NCBI RefSeq assembly: GCF_963666745.1
Contig: NZ_OY762961.1
Span: 3,531,274 to 3,595,273 of the forward strand
DNA from: an uncultured Desulfuromonas sp.
Lineage (GTDB): Bacteria; Desulfobacterota; Desulfuromonadia; Desulfuromonadales; Desulfuromonadaceae
Length of the DNA: 64,000 bases
Direction of reading: 5' to 3'
The position numbers and the translations under genes were made by a program. Positions 9,109 to 19,127 of this stretch are shown here, one piece after another (position 1 is the stretch's first letter; each line of letters opens with the position of its first letter). The notes beneath the pieces are model-generated. The model was not told where the DNA came from. It saw only the letters and a program-made list of their open reading frames with translations, and did not search any database.

Positions 9109-12100
9109 ATGTCGCGTAAGATGGTAAACATCGATGGCAATACCGCCGCGGCTCATGTCGCTCATGCGACCAATGAGGTCGTTGCGATTTACCCCATCAC
9201 CCCGTCTTCGGTTATGGGCGAGATTTCCGATGCAAAAAGTGCAGCGGGCGAAAAGAACATTTGGGGCACCATTCCCAAAGTTGTTGAAATGCAATCCGAG
9301 GGCGGCGCTGCCGGTGCTGTTCACGGTGCTTTGCAGGCGGGCGCACTGACCACGACCTTTACCGCGTCACAAGGTCTGCTGCTGATGATCCCCAACATGT
9401 ACAAGATTGCCGGCGAACTGACTTCGACGGTTTTCCATGTTTCAGCCCGTGCGATCTCGGCTCAGGCACTGTCCATCTTCGGCGATCATTCTGACGTCAT
9501 GTCCTGCCGCCCCTGCGGTTGGGCCATGCTGTGCTCCAACACGGTTCAGGAAGTTATGGACTTCGCTCTGTTGGCTCAAGCATCGACTCTGCGCACCCGC
9601 ATTCCTTTCCTGCACTACTTCGACGGTTTCCGTACTTCCCACGAAGTTCAGAAAGTTGAAGAGCTGTCCATGGACGACATGCGTGCCCTGATTGATGACG
9701 ATCTGGTGCGCGAGCATAAAGCCCGTGCCCTGTCCCCGGATCATCCGGTATTGCGTGGTACGGCGCAAAACCCGGATGTGTACTTCCAGGGCCGTGAGAC
9801 CGTTACCAAGTTCTACGAGTCCATTCCTGAAGTGCTGCAAGGCGAGATGGACAAACTGGCCAAGCTGGTTGGTCGTCAGTACAACCTGGTGGATTATGTC
9901 GGTGCTCCTGATGCTGAAAAAGTGATCGTGGTTATGGGTAGCGGCGCTGACACGGTAGAGGAGTTGGTTGAATATCAGGTTTCTCAAGGCGAAAAAGTCG
10001 GTCTGCTTAAAGTCCGTCTGTTCCTGCCGTTCCCGACCAAAGCATTCGCAGAAGCCATGCCGGCCACAGTTAAAAAAGTTGCCGTTCTCGACCGCACCAA
10101 GGAGCCCGGCTCCCTGGGTGAGCCTCTCTATCAAGCTGTTCGCACCGCCATTGGCGAGGCGATGGAAGAGGGCATTTATAAAGGCGAGGGCTACCCGAAA
10201 GTTGTCGGCGGTCGTTTTGGCCTCGGTTCTTACGAGTTTACTCCGGGTATGGTTAAAGCCGTATTCGATAACCTTGACGCCGATAAAGCCAAAAATCACT
10301 TCGTTGTCGGTATCGAGGATGACGTCACCGGCAACAGCCTTGATTTTGACGCGAACTACAAAGTGCCTTCCGATTGCTACGCGGCGATGTTCTACGGTCT
10401 CGGTTCTGACGGTACCGTTGGTGCCAACAAGAACTCCATCAAAATCATCGGTGAAACCACGGACAACAAAGTTCAGGCGTACTTTGTTTATGACTCCAAA
10501 AAAGCGGGCAGCATGACCACCAGTCACCTGCGTTTTGGTAAGAAGGCGATCAAATCCCCTTACCTGATCGACAGTGCTGATTTCATTGCGTGCCACAACT
10601 TCTCCTTCCTTGAGAAGTACGACATTCTCAGCAACATTAAAGAGGGTGGTACCTTCCTGCTTAACAGCCCCTACAACAAAGATGAGATCTGGAATAACAT
10701 CCCCAAAGAGGTTCAGCAGTGCATTGTCGACAAAAAGCTGAAATTCTACGTCATCGACGGTGTCCGACTCGGTGAAGAAATCGGCCTCGGCGCACGTATC
10801 AACGTCATCATGCAGACGGCGTTCTTCAAAATTTCCAACATTATTCCGTTGGACACCGCTGTTGCCGAAATCAAGGACGCCATTGTTAAGTCCTATGGCA
10901 AGGCCGGTGAAAAAGTGGTTAACATGAACATGGAGGCTGTGACCTGCGGTCTGGACGGTATTGAAGAAGTGACTCCCGGTACTGTTGACAGTGGTCTGCG
11001 TATTCATGGCGCCATTGAGGGCGAAGCTCCTGCGTTCGTTAAGAACACCACGGCTGCCATCATCGAAGGCAAGGGTCAGAACCTGCCGATTTCGGCCATG
11101 CCGAGTGATGGTACGTTCCCCACCGGTACCGCTAAGTACGAGAAGCGGAACATCGCGGTCAATATTCCGGTGTGGGAGCAAGATCTGTGTATTCAATGTG
11201 GCATCTGCTCTTTCGTCTGCCCTCATGCCTCCATTCGTATGAAGGCTTACGATGCTTCTGAACTGAGTGGCGCTCCTGAAACCTTTAAATCCGTTGATGC
11301 TAAAGGTAAGGAGATGGAGGGGATGAAGTTCACCCTGCAAGTCGCTCCTGAGGACTGCACCGGTTGTGGCGCCTGTGTTCACAACTGCCCGGCGAAGAGC
11401 AAGGAAGAGGAAGGCAAGAAAGCTATTAACATGACCTTCCAGGCGCCTCTGCGTGAAGCCGAAGCGGCCAACTGGGAGTTCTTCCTCGATCTGCCCGATA
11501 CCGACGAAAAGCTGTTCAAGCGTCAGACACTCAAAGGCAGCCAGTTCCTGCCGCCGACCTTTGAGTTCTCCGGTGCCTGTGCCGGTTGTGGTGAGACGCC
11601 GTTCGTCAAACTGCTTTCCCAGCTGTTTGGTGACCGCGCCCTGATCGCCAACGCCACCGGTTGCTCCTCTATCTACGGTGGTAACCTGCCGACCACGCCT
11701 TGGACCACCCGTAAGGACGGTCTGGGTCCGGCATGGAGTAACTCCCTGTTCGAGGATAATGCCGAGTTTGGTTACGGCATGCGTCTGTCCGTCGACAAGT
11801 TCAAAGAGTACGCTCAAGAGCTGCTCGCCAGCGCTTCTGAGCAGCTGTGCAAAGCGGGTAGCGAATATGCCGACCTGATCAAAGAGATCCAGGGTGCTGA
11901 TCAAAGCACGCAGGAAGGCATTGAAGCGCAACGTGCTCGCGTGGCGACACTGAAAGCCGGTCTGGAAAAATGCCCGGACAACAACTCCAAGCAGTTGCTG
12001 TCGGTTGCCGACTACCTGGTTGAGAAATCTGTCTGGATCGTCGGTGGTGATGGCTGGGCGTATGACATTGGTTATGGCGGTCTGGATCACGTTCTCGCTT

Positions 12101-12681
12101 CCGGCGAAAACGTCAATGTCCTGGTTCTCGACACCGAGGTGTACTCCAACACCGGTGGTCAGGCATCCAAGGCCACTCCGCTCGGCGCGGTTGCTCAATT
12201 TGCCGCCGGTGGTAAGCGCATGGGCAAAAAGGACCTCGGCATGATCAGCATGACCTATGGCAACATCTACGTGGCCAAGGTGTCCATGGCCAACCCGGCT
12301 CAGTGTGTTAAAGCGTTCCTTGAGGCCGAAGCCTATGATGGTCCGTCGATCATTCTGGCGTACAGCCACTGTATCGCTCATGGTATCGACATGACCACCG
12401 CAGTTGATGAGTGTAAAAAAGCGGTTAACTCCGGCCACTGGCCGTTGTTCCGCTACGATCCCCGCCTGTCCGAGCAAGGCAAGAACCCGCTGCAGCTCGA
12501 CAGCAAGGATCCGAGCATCACCTTTGAGGACTATGCCTACGGTGAGAACCGTTTCCGCGTTCTCAAGAAAGCCCAACCGGAAGTGGCTGAGCGTCTGATG
12601 ACTCAGGCCACCAAGGAGACCGCTGCCCGTTTCGATCTGTACAAGAAGCTGGCGGACATGGACCCGGATTGCGGTAAATAA
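9109..12681 (+). CDS. nifJ: Pyruvate:ferredoxin (flavodoxin) oxidoreductase, single-chain
   Basis: Homodimer-type enzyme of 1190 residues that converts pyruvate and CoA to acetyl-CoA and CO2 with reduction of ferredoxin. In acetate-oxidising anaerobes it can run in reverse. The N-terminal domain begins with the pyruvate-binding region (YPITPSSVMGE). A 2[4Fe-4S] ferredoxin module has CIQCGICSFVCPH and CTGCGACVHNCPAK (about residues 694-765). The TPP domain holds the cysteines of CAGCGETPF, TGCSSIYGG and the GDGWAYDIGYGG...SNTGGQ motif. Start ATG has an ideal AAAGGAGG. The full length matches the family. Codon use is strongly biased, as expected of a highly expressed gene. Confidence 0.97.
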   Translation: MSRKMVNIDGNTAAAHVAHATNEVVAIYPITPSSVMGEISDAKSAAGEKNIWGTIPKVVEMQSEGGAAGAVHGALQAGALTTTFTASQGLLLMIPNMYKIAGELTSTVFHVSARAISAQALSIFGDHSDVMSCRPCGWAMLCSNTVQEVMDFALLAQASTLRTRIPFLHYFDGFRTSHEVQKVEELSMDDMRALIDDDLVREHKARALSPDHPVLRGTAQNPDVYFQGRETVTKFYESIPEVLQGEMDKLAKLVGRQYNLVDYVGAPDAEKVIVVMGSGADTVEELVEYQVSQGEKVGLLKVRLFLPFPTKAFAEAMPATVKKVAVLDRTKEPGSLGEPLYQAVRTAIGEAMEEGIYKGEGYPKVVGGRFGLGSYEFTPGMVKAVFDNLDADKAKNHFVVGIEDDVTGNSLDFDANYKVPSDCYAAMFYGLGSDGTVGANKNSIKIIGETTDNKVQAYFVYDSKKAGSMTTSHLRFGKKAIKSPYLIDSADFIACHNFSFLEKYDILSNIKEGGTFLLNSPYNKDEIWNNIPKEVQQCIVDKKLKFYVIDGVRLGEEIGLGARINVIMQTAFFKISNIIPLDTAVAEIKDAIVKSYGKAGEKVVNMNMEAVTCGLDGIEEVTPGTVDSGLRIHGAIEGEAPAFVKNTTAAIIEGKGQNLPISAMPSDGTFPTGTAKYEKRNIAVNIPVWEQDLCIQCGICSFVCPHASIRMKAYDASELSGAPETFKSVDAKGKEMEGMKFTLQVAPEDCTGCGACVHNCPAKSKEEEGKKAINMTFQAPLREAEAANWEFFLDLPDTDEKLFKRQTLKGSQFLPPTFEFSGACAGCGETPFVKLLSQLFGDRALIANATGCSSIYGGNLPTTPWTTRKDGLGPAWSNSLFEDNAEFGYGMRLSVDKFKEYAQELLASASEQLCKAGSEYADLIKEIQGADQSTQEGIEAQRARVATLKAGLEKCPDNNSKQLLSVADYLVEKSVWIVGGDGWAYDIGYGGLDHVLASGENVNVLVLDTEVYSNTGGQASKATPLGAVAQFAAGGKRMGKKDLGMISMTYGNIYVAKVSMANPAQCVKAFLEAEAYDGPSIILAYSHCIAHGIDMTTAVDECKKAVNSGHWPLFRYDPRLSEQGKNPLQLDSKDPSITFEDYAYGENRFRVLKKAQPEVAERLMTQATKETAARFDLYKKLADMDPDCGK

Positions 12682-12704
12682 TCCTGTCCTGATGGTTGAC
12701 ATTG

Positions 12705-12739
12705 AAAAGCTCCCGGAGATCTTTCCGGGAGCTTTTTTT
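12705..12739 (+). terminator. Rho-independent terminator after nifJ
   Basis: AAAAGCTCCCGGA (12705-12717) pairs with TCCGGGAGCTTTT (12724-12736), followed by a T run. Confidence 0.93.
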
Positions 12740-12890
12740 ATGGGTTAACGGCCCGTGGGCGACTGTTAAGGTTTTGTTCAGCTGGCCTTAATGATGTTGC
12801 GTGGTAGACAGGCGAAATGCTATAACGAATGTCTGGGCTTTGAAACCTGTGGCATAAGCCGACAAACTATGACCTTTGGGGAGACTGCGC

Positions 12891-13388
12891 ATGTTTGGCT
12901 CTCAGACCACCTTTGTTCTTTACGATGACGAAGTCGTCAAAGTTAAAGAAATACTTGATAATCTTCTGAAAGCATCCAACGCCAAATCCATTTATCTGGT
13001 TGACAAGAATGGTCAGATGATCGCGACTGCCGGTGATGTCAGTGGGATGGATACGACCAGCCTGGCATCCTTGACAGCGGGGAATATTGCGGCAACAGGT
13101 GGCTTGGCAAAGTTGGTTGGTGAAAAAGAGTTCGCCATTCAGTTTCACGAAGGGGAAAAGGATAATATCCATATCTCCATTGTCGGAGGACGCGTCATCC
13201 TGGTGATCATCTTTGATGAACGCAGCTCTCTGGGCCTCGTTCGTCTGCGGGTCAAAAAAGCCAGCATGGCACTCGAAGCGTTGTTTGACGATATCAGTTC
13301 CAAAAGCAGTGAACAGGCGGGTGGTCGAGAACGTAGCAATCCGTTTGCCGAAATTACTGACGACGACATTGACAACCTGTTCAGTTGA
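12891..13388 (+). CDS. Roadblock/LC7 domain protein (MglB-like)
   Basis: Protein of 165 residues from ATG 12891, which follows TTTGGGGAG. The central part (about 20-115) has the Roadblock/LC7 pattern: an initial helix, [14 protein letters not shown], then [12 protein letters not shown] and strands ending in [13 protein letters not shown]. It is followed directly by a small Ras-like GTPase. That is the arrangement of MglB (GTPase-activating partner) and MglA, which control polarity in Myxococcus and other bacteria. The assignment as the GAP partner is inference from this pairing. Confidence 0.85.
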   Translation: MFGSQTTFVLYDDEVVKVKEILDNLLKASNAKSIYLVDKNGQMIATAGDVSGMDTTSLASLTAGNIAATGGLAKLVGEKEFAIQFHEGEKDNIHISIVGGRVILVIIFDERSSLGLVRLRVKKASMALEALFDDISSKSSEQAGGRERSNPFAEITDDDIDNLFS

Positions 13389-13399
13389 GGATTCCTACC

Positions 13400-13990
13400 A
13401 TGTCATTTATCAACTACGCCTCACGAGAGATTAACTGCAAAATCGTTTATTACGGGCCGGGTCTGTGCGGCAAAACGACCAACCTGCAACATGTCTATCA
13501 GAAGACAGCTCCGGAATCCAAAGGCAAAATGATCTCTTTGGCGACAGAATCGGAACGAACATTGTTTTTTGATTTTCTTCCCTTGGCTTTGGGAGAAGTC
13601 CGCGGCTTTAAAACCCGTTTTCATCTTTATACCGTTCCCGGCCAGGTGTTTTACGACGCGTCTCGCAAACTGATCCTGAAAGGGGTTGATGGTGTCGTGT
13701 TCGTGGCGGATTCTCAGGAAGAACGGATGGATGCCAATATCGAGAGTCTTGAGAACCTGCGCGATAATCTTGAAGAGCAGGGGTATGATCTTGATCGGTT
13801 GCCGTATGTGGTTCAGTACAATAAGCAGGACCTTCCTAATTTAAGTCCAATTGAGGACCTGCAGCGCTTCGTGAATCCGACGAAAGTCCCTGAGTTTAAA
13901 GCCTGTGCCATGAGCGGCATCGGGGTCTTTGAAACGCTGAAAGCCATCGCCAAACTGGTGCTGCTTGATCTGAAAAAAGGGGCACGATAA
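13400..13990 (+). CDS. MglA-like small Ras-superfamily GTPase
   Basis: GTPase of 196 residues from ATG 13400, preceded by TGAGGA. The P-loop GPGLCGKTT lies at about 19-27. The switch region [28 protein letters not shown] has TVPG in place of the usual DTAG/DxxG, as in bacterial MglA. The N/TKxD-like motif is QYNKQDLP. It is adjacent to the roadblock protein. MglA/MglB pairs set cell polarity or localise polar machinery; here the target could be twitching or chemosensory polarity (inference). Confidence 0.9.
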   Translation: MSFINYASREINCKIVYYGPGLCGKTTNLQHVYQKTAPESKGKMISLATESERTLFFDFLPLALGEVRGFKTRFHLYTVPGQVFYDASRKLILKGVDGVVFVADSQEERMDANIESLENLRDNLEEQGYDLDRLPYVVQYNKQDLPNLSPIEDLQRFVNPTKVPEFKACAMSGIGVFETLKAIAKLVLLDLKKGAR

Positions 13991-14006
13991 AAACGTAAAA
14001 AATATG

Positions 14007-14036
14007 TTGACAAGGTTAGGGGGAACCCAGTATATT
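14007..14036 (+). promoter_or_regulatory. Sigma70 promoter of tRNA-Asn
   Basis: Perfect TTGACA (14007-14012), an 18-bp spacer and TATATT (14031-14036). A C-rich discriminator follows, as is typical of stringently controlled stable-RNA promoters. The tRNA begins at 14058. Confidence 0.8.
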
Positions 14037-14057
14037 CCCCGTCGTCGTAAAGACTGA

Positions 14058-14133
14058 TCCCCGATAGCTCAGTTGGTAGAGCAGGTGACTGTTAATCACC
14101 CTGTCGCAAGTTCGAGTCTTGCTCGGGGAGCCA
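14058..14133 (+). tRNA. tRNA-Asn (anticodon GTT)
   Basis: 76 nt with encoded CCA. The acceptor arm is TCCCCGA/TCGGGGA and the D loop is AGCTCAGTTGGTAGAG. The anticodon loop CTGTTAA gives GTT, and the T arm is intact (AGTTCGAGTCT). Confidence 0.97.
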
Positions 14134-14142
14134 AAAAACTCC

Positions 14143-14178
14143 AAGAGGCTGTGAATTCATTTCACAGCCTCTTTTTTT
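14143..14178 (+). terminator. Rho-independent terminator after tRNA-Asn
   Basis: A perfect 13-bp stem (AAGAGGCTGTGAA / TTCACAGCCTCTT, 14143-14173) is followed by a T run. Confidence 0.95.
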
Positions 14179-14276
14179 GTTTGTCCGTCAAGTTTGGGCT
14201 GCCAAGAAGATTAAATCCAGCTATAGTTAAAGCTTATTTGCTTGAAGTTTGCATTTTAATTGACGATAAATGTATT

Positions 14277-14753
14277 ATGAGAAGATATCTCCCCTTTTTG
14301 ATTGATGATTCCTGGTATGCGCTTCCCTTGGAGGTCGTGATTACTGTGGTGCGCTCAGTGGCGTTAATGCGTCTTCCGGAAGCTGCGCCGGGCTTGATGG
14401 GGTTGATTGATTATAAGGGGACGGCATTGCCTGTCCTGGATATGCGTTTCCGTTTGCATAAATCATTGCAGGATATTGGGCTGGACCAACGTATTATTCT
14501 GGCTCAACGTGATGAGCAGACCATTGCCTTTGCTGTCGATGATGTGGATTCCGTGATAGAGGTCAGCGAAAGTCAGTTGAAACAGTCTGCCGAGATTTTT
14601 CCGGAGATGGATAGCTATGTTGCAGCAATTATTCGCTGCACGGACAAAAAGCTCCAGCTTTGTAACGAACAGACCTTTTTATATTTTGATCACGAGCTTC
14701 TCGACAAAGAGGGGTGTGGTCTGATGCCCCGACACGCTGATCTTCCGGAGTAA
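14277..14753 (+). CDS. cheW: CheW-like adaptor (first gene of Wsp-like operon)
   Basis: CheW-domain protein of 158 residues. The open frame runs back through tRNA-Asn, so the start was set at ATG 14277 where homology-like sequence begins (RRYLPFLIDDSWYALPLEVV). CheW features are LMGLIDYKGTALPVLDMRFRL, QRIILAQRDEQTIAFAVDDVDSVIEV and a C-terminal strand. It should link the receptor to the CheA kinase, corresponding to WspB or WspD in the Pseudomonas Wsp pathway. The Shine-Dalgarno sequence is weak. A 14-nt gap precedes the cheR gene. Confidence 0.85.
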   Translation: MRRYLPFLIDDSWYALPLEVVITVVRSVALMRLPEAAPGLMGLIDYKGTALPVLDMRFRLHKSLQDIGLDQRIILAQRDEQTIAFAVDDVDSVIEVSESQLKQSAEIFPEMDSYVAAIIRCTDKKLQLCNEQTFLYFDHELLDKEGCGLMPRHADLPE

Positions 14754-14765
14754 TGGAGCGCAGGT

Positions 14766-16256
14766 ATGGATACGCCTCAGGTGCTCTCAACGGAGAAATG
14801 CCATAAGCTGAGTGCTTTTGTGCACCAGCGTTTTGGCATGTTTTTCCCCCTTGAGCGGCATAAGGATTTGCAGCGCGCGGTGATTCATGCCTGTGAGGAA
14901 TCCAGGTTCTCCAATCCTGAGGCCTATGTGGATTGGGTCCTGTCCGGGATACACAGTGATAAAAAACTCGAACCTCTGGTCACCAGTCTGACGATCGGAG
15001 AAACATATTTTTTCCGTGATCCGGGGTTGTTTACTGCGTTACGTGAAGAGATTATTCCACAACGCCTGCGACGTGAGCCGGGAAGAAAAATGCTGAGGGT
15101 GTGGAGTGCCGGGTGCAGTACCGGAGAGGAGCCTTATTCCATCGCCATGCTTCTGGATCACTATGCATTGGTTCCCAAGGATTGCTGCATAGATCTTCTG
15201 GCGACAGATGTTAATGTCAAGTCGCTGAGCAGGGCGCGTAAGGGGATCTATTCACGCTGGTCGTTTCGTGGGCTATCCGAAATGATGCAACAACGCTATT
15301 TCAAAGCCGTGGACGAACATCATTGGCAGATTGATGACTCAATTCGACGGCGGGTCAACTTCAGTTACCTGAATCTCGCTGCTCCGCCGTTTTATCCCGG
15401 TGAGCAGGCTGCGTTGCCCTGTGATGTTATTTTATGTCGTAATGTACTGATGTATTTCTCCCGTGAGTTACGTCAACAAATTTTGATTGAGCTCACAAAG
15501 ATGCTTGATGAGGGTGGCTGGCTGATAGTCAGTCCCAGTGAAGCCGGACTGGTCAATGTTGACGGTTTGCATTCGGTACATATCAACGGTATTGTGCTTC
15601 ATCGTAAAGGGGTTGGATCGGTTCGCAGCGCTGTCCGGCAGTGGACGCCAGAGCCTTTAAAACCGGTGAAAGCGGTGCGGAAAGCTTTCTCGACAGTAAA
15701 AGAACGTCCCCCCAGACCGTCTTTAAGCTCGACACCGCAAGAGAAAGATACAGAACAGGTTCCAACACTCGATGTGTGCACGAATTTGGTGGAACAGGGC
15801 CGGTATGATACAGCGAAAGCTCTGTTGGCAACCGTGGTGGATCAGGGACATCTTGAACGGCGTCAACAGGCGCAAGCCTGCCTGCTGACAGCAAAATGCC
15901 ATGCCAATCTCGGTGAAATTGACGAAGCTGTTGTTCCTCTGGAACAATCATTACGGCTGGATCAGATGAATCCGGCAGCCCATTATCTTTACGGCGTGAT
16001 TGCCCTTGAAAGACAGGAGCATGATCAGGCACGGCATAGCCTCGAACGAGCACTCTATCTTGATGACAATTATATTATGGCTCAGTTGACAATGGCGATG
16101 TTACAGGGACAGTCCGGCGATAAAGATCAACAGAAAAAGTCGTTTGAGCGGATTCATCTCCTTTTGGATCGCTTGGCTGAGGATGCCATCATCCCGGATT
16201 CGGGTGGCATGACTGCAACTCACTTGCGGTTGTCGTTGAAAGATGGAGACGGGTAA
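14766..16256 (+). CDS. cheR: CheR-type chemoreceptor methyltransferase with C-terminal TPR (WspC-like)
   Basis: Protein of 496 residues. The N-terminal helical CheR domain precedes the SAM-dependent methyltransferase with TIGETYFFRD, VWSAGCSTGEEPYSIAMLL and LCRNVLMYF (about 75-280). A linker leads to tetratricopeptide repeats at about 335-470 (for example NPAAHYLYGVIALERQEHDQARHSLERALYL). CheR fused to TPR is the architecture of WspC. It adds methyl groups to glutamates of the MCP encoded downstream. AGGT precedes the ATG. Confidence 0.92.
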   Translation: MDTPQVLSTEKCHKLSAFVHQRFGMFFPLERHKDLQRAVIHACEESRFSNPEAYVDWVLSGIHSDKKLEPLVTSLTIGETYFFRDPGLFTALREEIIPQRLRREPGRKMLRVWSAGCSTGEEPYSIAMLLDHYALVPKDCCIDLLATDVNVKSLSRARKGIYSRWSFRGLSEMMQQRYFKAVDEHHWQIDDSIRRRVNFSYLNLAAPPFYPGEQAALPCDVILCRNVLMYFSRELRQQILIELTKMLDEGGWLIVSPSEAGLVNVDGLHSVHINGIVLHRKGVGSVRSAVRQWTPEPLKPVKAVRKAFSTVKERPPRPSLSSTPQEKDTEQVPTLDVCTNLVEQGRYDTAKALLATVVDQGHLERRQQAQACLLTAKCHANLGEIDEAVVPLEQSLRLDQMNPAAHYLYGVIALERQEHDQARHSLERALYLDDNYIMAQLTMAMLQGQSGDKDQQKKSFERIHLLLDRLAEDAIIPDSGGMTATHLRLSLKDGDG

Positions 16257-16264
16257 GACGTTTT

Positions 16265-16783
16265 ATGGATGATTCACGGATACAAGAAATACTTCAGCAA
16301 CGCGCTGACGTATTGGCTCAGCCTGAGGCCGCTACAACGGCTCATCGCTTTCTTGCCGTTGTCGAGTTTCGTCTCGGGCAAGAGCGGTATGCCTTTGAGT
16401 TGTCGCAGGTCAAGAAAGTGATCCCTGTTTCAGCCTTGGTTCCTTTGCCCGGCGCGCCGAAGTTTGTTGCCGGAATCACTCATTTTTCCGGGCAGATTCT
16501 TTCCGTTGTTGATTTGCGAACCTTTTTTGATTTGCCAATGCCGAAAGATGAAGGACATCAGAAGCTTCTGGTGTTACGGGCCCAGGGGATGCAAATGGCG
16601 GTACTCGCCGAGGAAATTCTCGGTGTCTGCGATCTTGAAGAAGATCGTCTGCAAGCAGACCTGCCGACGTTAACCGGGATTCGCAACCGATATCTCAAAG
16701 GGGTTTCACCGGATCAAACGATTCTGCTGGATGTGTCAAAAATGGTTTCAGACGAACAACTGATTGTTGATCAGGGCTCCTGA
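16265..16783 (+). CDS. cheW: CheW-like adaptor (second copy)
   Basis: CheW-domain protein of 172 residues with an N-terminal extension of about 30 residues. Core motifs are VEFRLGQERYAFELSQVKKVI, LVPLPGAPKFVAGITHFSGQILSVVDLRTFF and VLAEEILGVCDL. Two CheW proteins in one operon match the Wsp layout (WspB and WspD). It lies 8 nt after the CheR gene and before the MCP gene. Confidence 0.9.
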   Translation: MDDSRIQEILQQRADVLAQPEAATTAHRFLAVVEFRLGQERYAFELSQVKKVIPVSALVPLPGAPKFVAGITHFSGQILSVVDLRTFFDLPMPKDEGHQKLLVLRAQGMQMAVLAEEILGVCDLEEDRLQADLPTLTGIRNRYLKGVSPDQTILLDVSKMVSDEQLIVDQGS

Positions 16784-16850
16784 TCAAAAAAATGAATAAA
16801 GCGATCGACCTGTTGTCGGTGGTGTTTTGTTGAATCTGATGGAGGGATTC

Positions 16851-19115
16851 ATGGATTTTTTGCGTACGAGCCTCAAAAAGCGTCTGGTGGTTCAATTTCT
16901 TATGGTGGCATTGATCCCGATCGGGATTGTTGAGTTCCTCAGCTTTACGGCAACGCGTGACGCCCTGGACAATGCCGCCCTGGAAAGAGTGCAGATGGTC
17001 AATGATGTCAACCGGGAACGGTTGATGGAGTATTTTGACAACCTGTTTATTGATCTGAATGTTCTGGCCGCATCAGAAAATATCCATTCGGCCCTGCAAC
17101 AGCTCTCCACCTATCATCAGCGCAGCGGACAACGGGGAAATCTTCCTTTTGATGTCTCTTCCGAAGCCTATCAGGCGGTTTACAAGAAAATCGATCCCTA
17201 CCTAAGGGATGTGTTGAACAATTATGAATACCACGACCTGCTGCTCATGTGCGGACCCCATGGCCATGTCATGTACAGTGTCGCTGAGGAAAGCGATTTT
17301 GGCGCCAACCTCAGCAGCGGCTCCTTGAGCAGCAGTGCTCTGGGAGAAGTCTGGAAACGAGTGATGGCCGGTGAGGATGAATTGGTGCTCGATTTCGTCG
17401 ATTATGCGCCCAGTGATATGCCGATCGCATTTGCCGCCGTACCGGTTGTCGATGCCTCGGGAGAACCAACCGCCGTCATTGCCGTGAAAATCAGTATTGA
17501 TGCCATCAACGAAATTGTCGAGAACCATGGTCAATTCGGCCAGACCGGTGAGAGCTACGTTGTCGGCAGCGACCGGATGTTGCGCTCGGAATTGCGATTT
17601 GCGCCCGGCCAGGTGCTGAAAAAACGCATTGAAACAACGGCGGTCGAACGTGCAACCAATGACGAACCGAGTCTTGGTTTTGAGACCAACTATGAAGGCA
17701 AGTCTGTTCTGGGCGCCTATGACGATATTGGTCTCAACGAGCGCGGTTATGGTTTTGAATGGGTTGTGGTCAGCGAAATTGAAGAGGATGAAGCACTGGC
17801 TCCAGTCTCTGCCCTGCGCTTGCATGTCCTGCTGGTGAGCTTTCCTGTTGCTCTTCTCGCCTGCTGGTTTGGCTGGTGGGCGGCCAGCAAGATTGTGGCA
17901 CCGGTACGGCGCATGTTGGTCAATTTTGAACACTTGGCCGAAGGTGATCTGGAGGAAGCTGATGCCCAAGTCACTTGTCGCGATGAGCTTGGCCGGATGC
18001 AGACGGCCTTTGCCCGGATGCTGCGCAGTTTCCGGTTGCGCAACGAGCAGATTGCGCGCATTGCCGCCGGTGACCTCAATGTCGATGTGGAGATCGCTTC
18101 AGAGCGCGATAAGCTCGGCCTGGCCATGCAGGAAATGGTCGATAGTCTCAAGGCCATCACGGTTTCCGCACGGCATATTTCCGAAGGTGATCTGAGTGTC
18201 GAGATCATTGAGCGAAGCGAGCGCGATGAGCTGGGACTGGCTCTGAAAATGATGATTACCAATTTGCGCGATATTATCGGTGAGTTGGTCTCCGGAACGT
18301 CAACCCTGGCCGCTTCAGTCAGCCAGCTATCCACCACCTCGTCATTGCTGGCTGCCAGTGCTGCGGAAACCTCCAGCTCCATGGCTGAGGTCACCGCCAC
18401 GGTTGATGAAGTGCGACAGACATCGCAGCTTTCCAGTGAGCGTGCTCAGGATGTCGCGACCACGTCAGAAGAAGCCAGTCGCTATTCAGAAAAAGGCAGT
18501 GAGGCGACCCAGAAGACCGTGACGGGCATGAACGTCATCAAAGAGGAGATGGACTATATTGCCGAGAGTATTGTTTCGCTCAGCGAGCAGAGCCAGAATG
18601 TCGGCGAGATTGTCGATACGGTGACGGACTTGGCGGATCAGTCTAATCTGCTGTCGGTGAATGCCTCTATCGAAGCGGCCAAAGCCGGCGAGCACGGCAA
18701 AGGGTTTACCGTTGTCGCCCAAGAGGTAAAATCTCTGGCGGCACAGTCAAAGCAGGCCACGGAACAGATCAAACGGATTCTCAGCGACATTCAGAAAGCG
18801 ACCGGTTCTGCGGTGATGGCCACGGAGCGCGGCACGAAAGCGGTTCATGCCGGTGTGGAAATGATGTCGCAGAGCGAAGAGACATTCCATGTGATGACAG
18901 AAAATATCAATTCTTCGGCCGAGTTCGCCATGCAGATCGCCTCATCAAGCCAGCAGCAGCTGGCTGGTGTCGAGCAGGTGGCTCAAGCCATGTTGACCAT
19001 CAAAGATGCCGGACAGCAGAATATGGACAGTGCCCGTCAGCTCGAAGATGCCACGCAACGTCTTGAGGGGTTGGCCAATAACCTGAAACAGTTGTCTGAA
19101 CGTTTTACCCTGTAG
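16851..19115 (+). CDS. Methyl-accepting chemotaxis protein with tandem HAMP domains
   Basis: Receptor of 754 residues from ATG 16851 (TGATGGAGGGATTC upstream). The first membrane segment is near 12-35, a large Cache-type extracellular domain follows (about 40-325), and the second segment is near 335-362. Three HAMP-like units follow in series (LAEGDLEE..., [11 protein letters not shown]..., [11 protein letters not shown]...), then the signalling domain. The hairpin tip reads [35 protein letters not shown]. There is no CheR-tethering pentapeptide at the C-terminus. It is the likely sensor of the Wsp-like pathway; the ligand or surface cue is unknown. Confidence 0.93.
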   Translation: MDFLRTSLKKRLVVQFLMVALIPIGIVEFLSFTATRDALDNAALERVQMVNDVNRERLMEYFDNLFIDLNVLAASENIHSALQQLSTYHQRSGQRGNLPFDVSSEAYQAVYKKIDPYLRDVLNNYEYHDLLLMCGPHGHVMYSVAEESDFGANLSSGSLSSSALGEVWKRVMAGEDELVLDFVDYAPSDMPIAFAAVPVVDASGEPTAVIAVKISIDAINEIVENHGQFGQTGESYVVGSDRMLRSELRFAPGQVLKKRIETTAVERATNDEPSLGFETNYEGKSVLGAYDDIGLNERGYGFEWVVVSEIEEDEALAPVSALRLHVLLVSFPVALLACWFGWWAASKIVAPVRRMLVNFEHLAEGDLEEADAQVTCRDELGRMQTAFARMLRSFRLRNEQIARIAAGDLNVDVEIASERDKLGLAMQEMVDSLKAITVSARHISEGDLSVEIIERSERDELGLALKMMITNLRDIIGELVSGTSTLAASVSQLSTTSSLLAASAAETSSSMAEVTATVDEVRQTSQLSSERAQDVATTSEEASRYSEKGSEATQKTVTGMNVIKEEMDYIAESIVSLSEQSQNVGEIVDTVTDLADQSNLLSVNASIEAAKAGEHGKGFTVVAQEVKSLAAQSKQATEQIKRILSDIQKATGSAVMATERGTKAVHAGVEMMSQSEETFHVMTENINSSAEFAMQIASSSQQQLAGVEQVAQAMLTIKDAGQQNMDSARQLEDATQRLEGLANNLKQLSERFTL

Positions 19116-19127
19116 CGGGACGGATCC

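Noticed and set aside
9442-12702. Very long open frame (1086 codons) on the minus strand of the pyruvate:ferredoxin oxidoreductase gene
   Set aside because: It mirrors the strongly biased codon use of nifJ on the other strand; composition is unlike a real protein and nifJ is certain.
14073-14276. Extended CheW N-terminus reading back through tRNA-Asn
   Set aside because: The upstream part is the complement-free translation of a tRNA gene and its terminator; translation must start after 14178.
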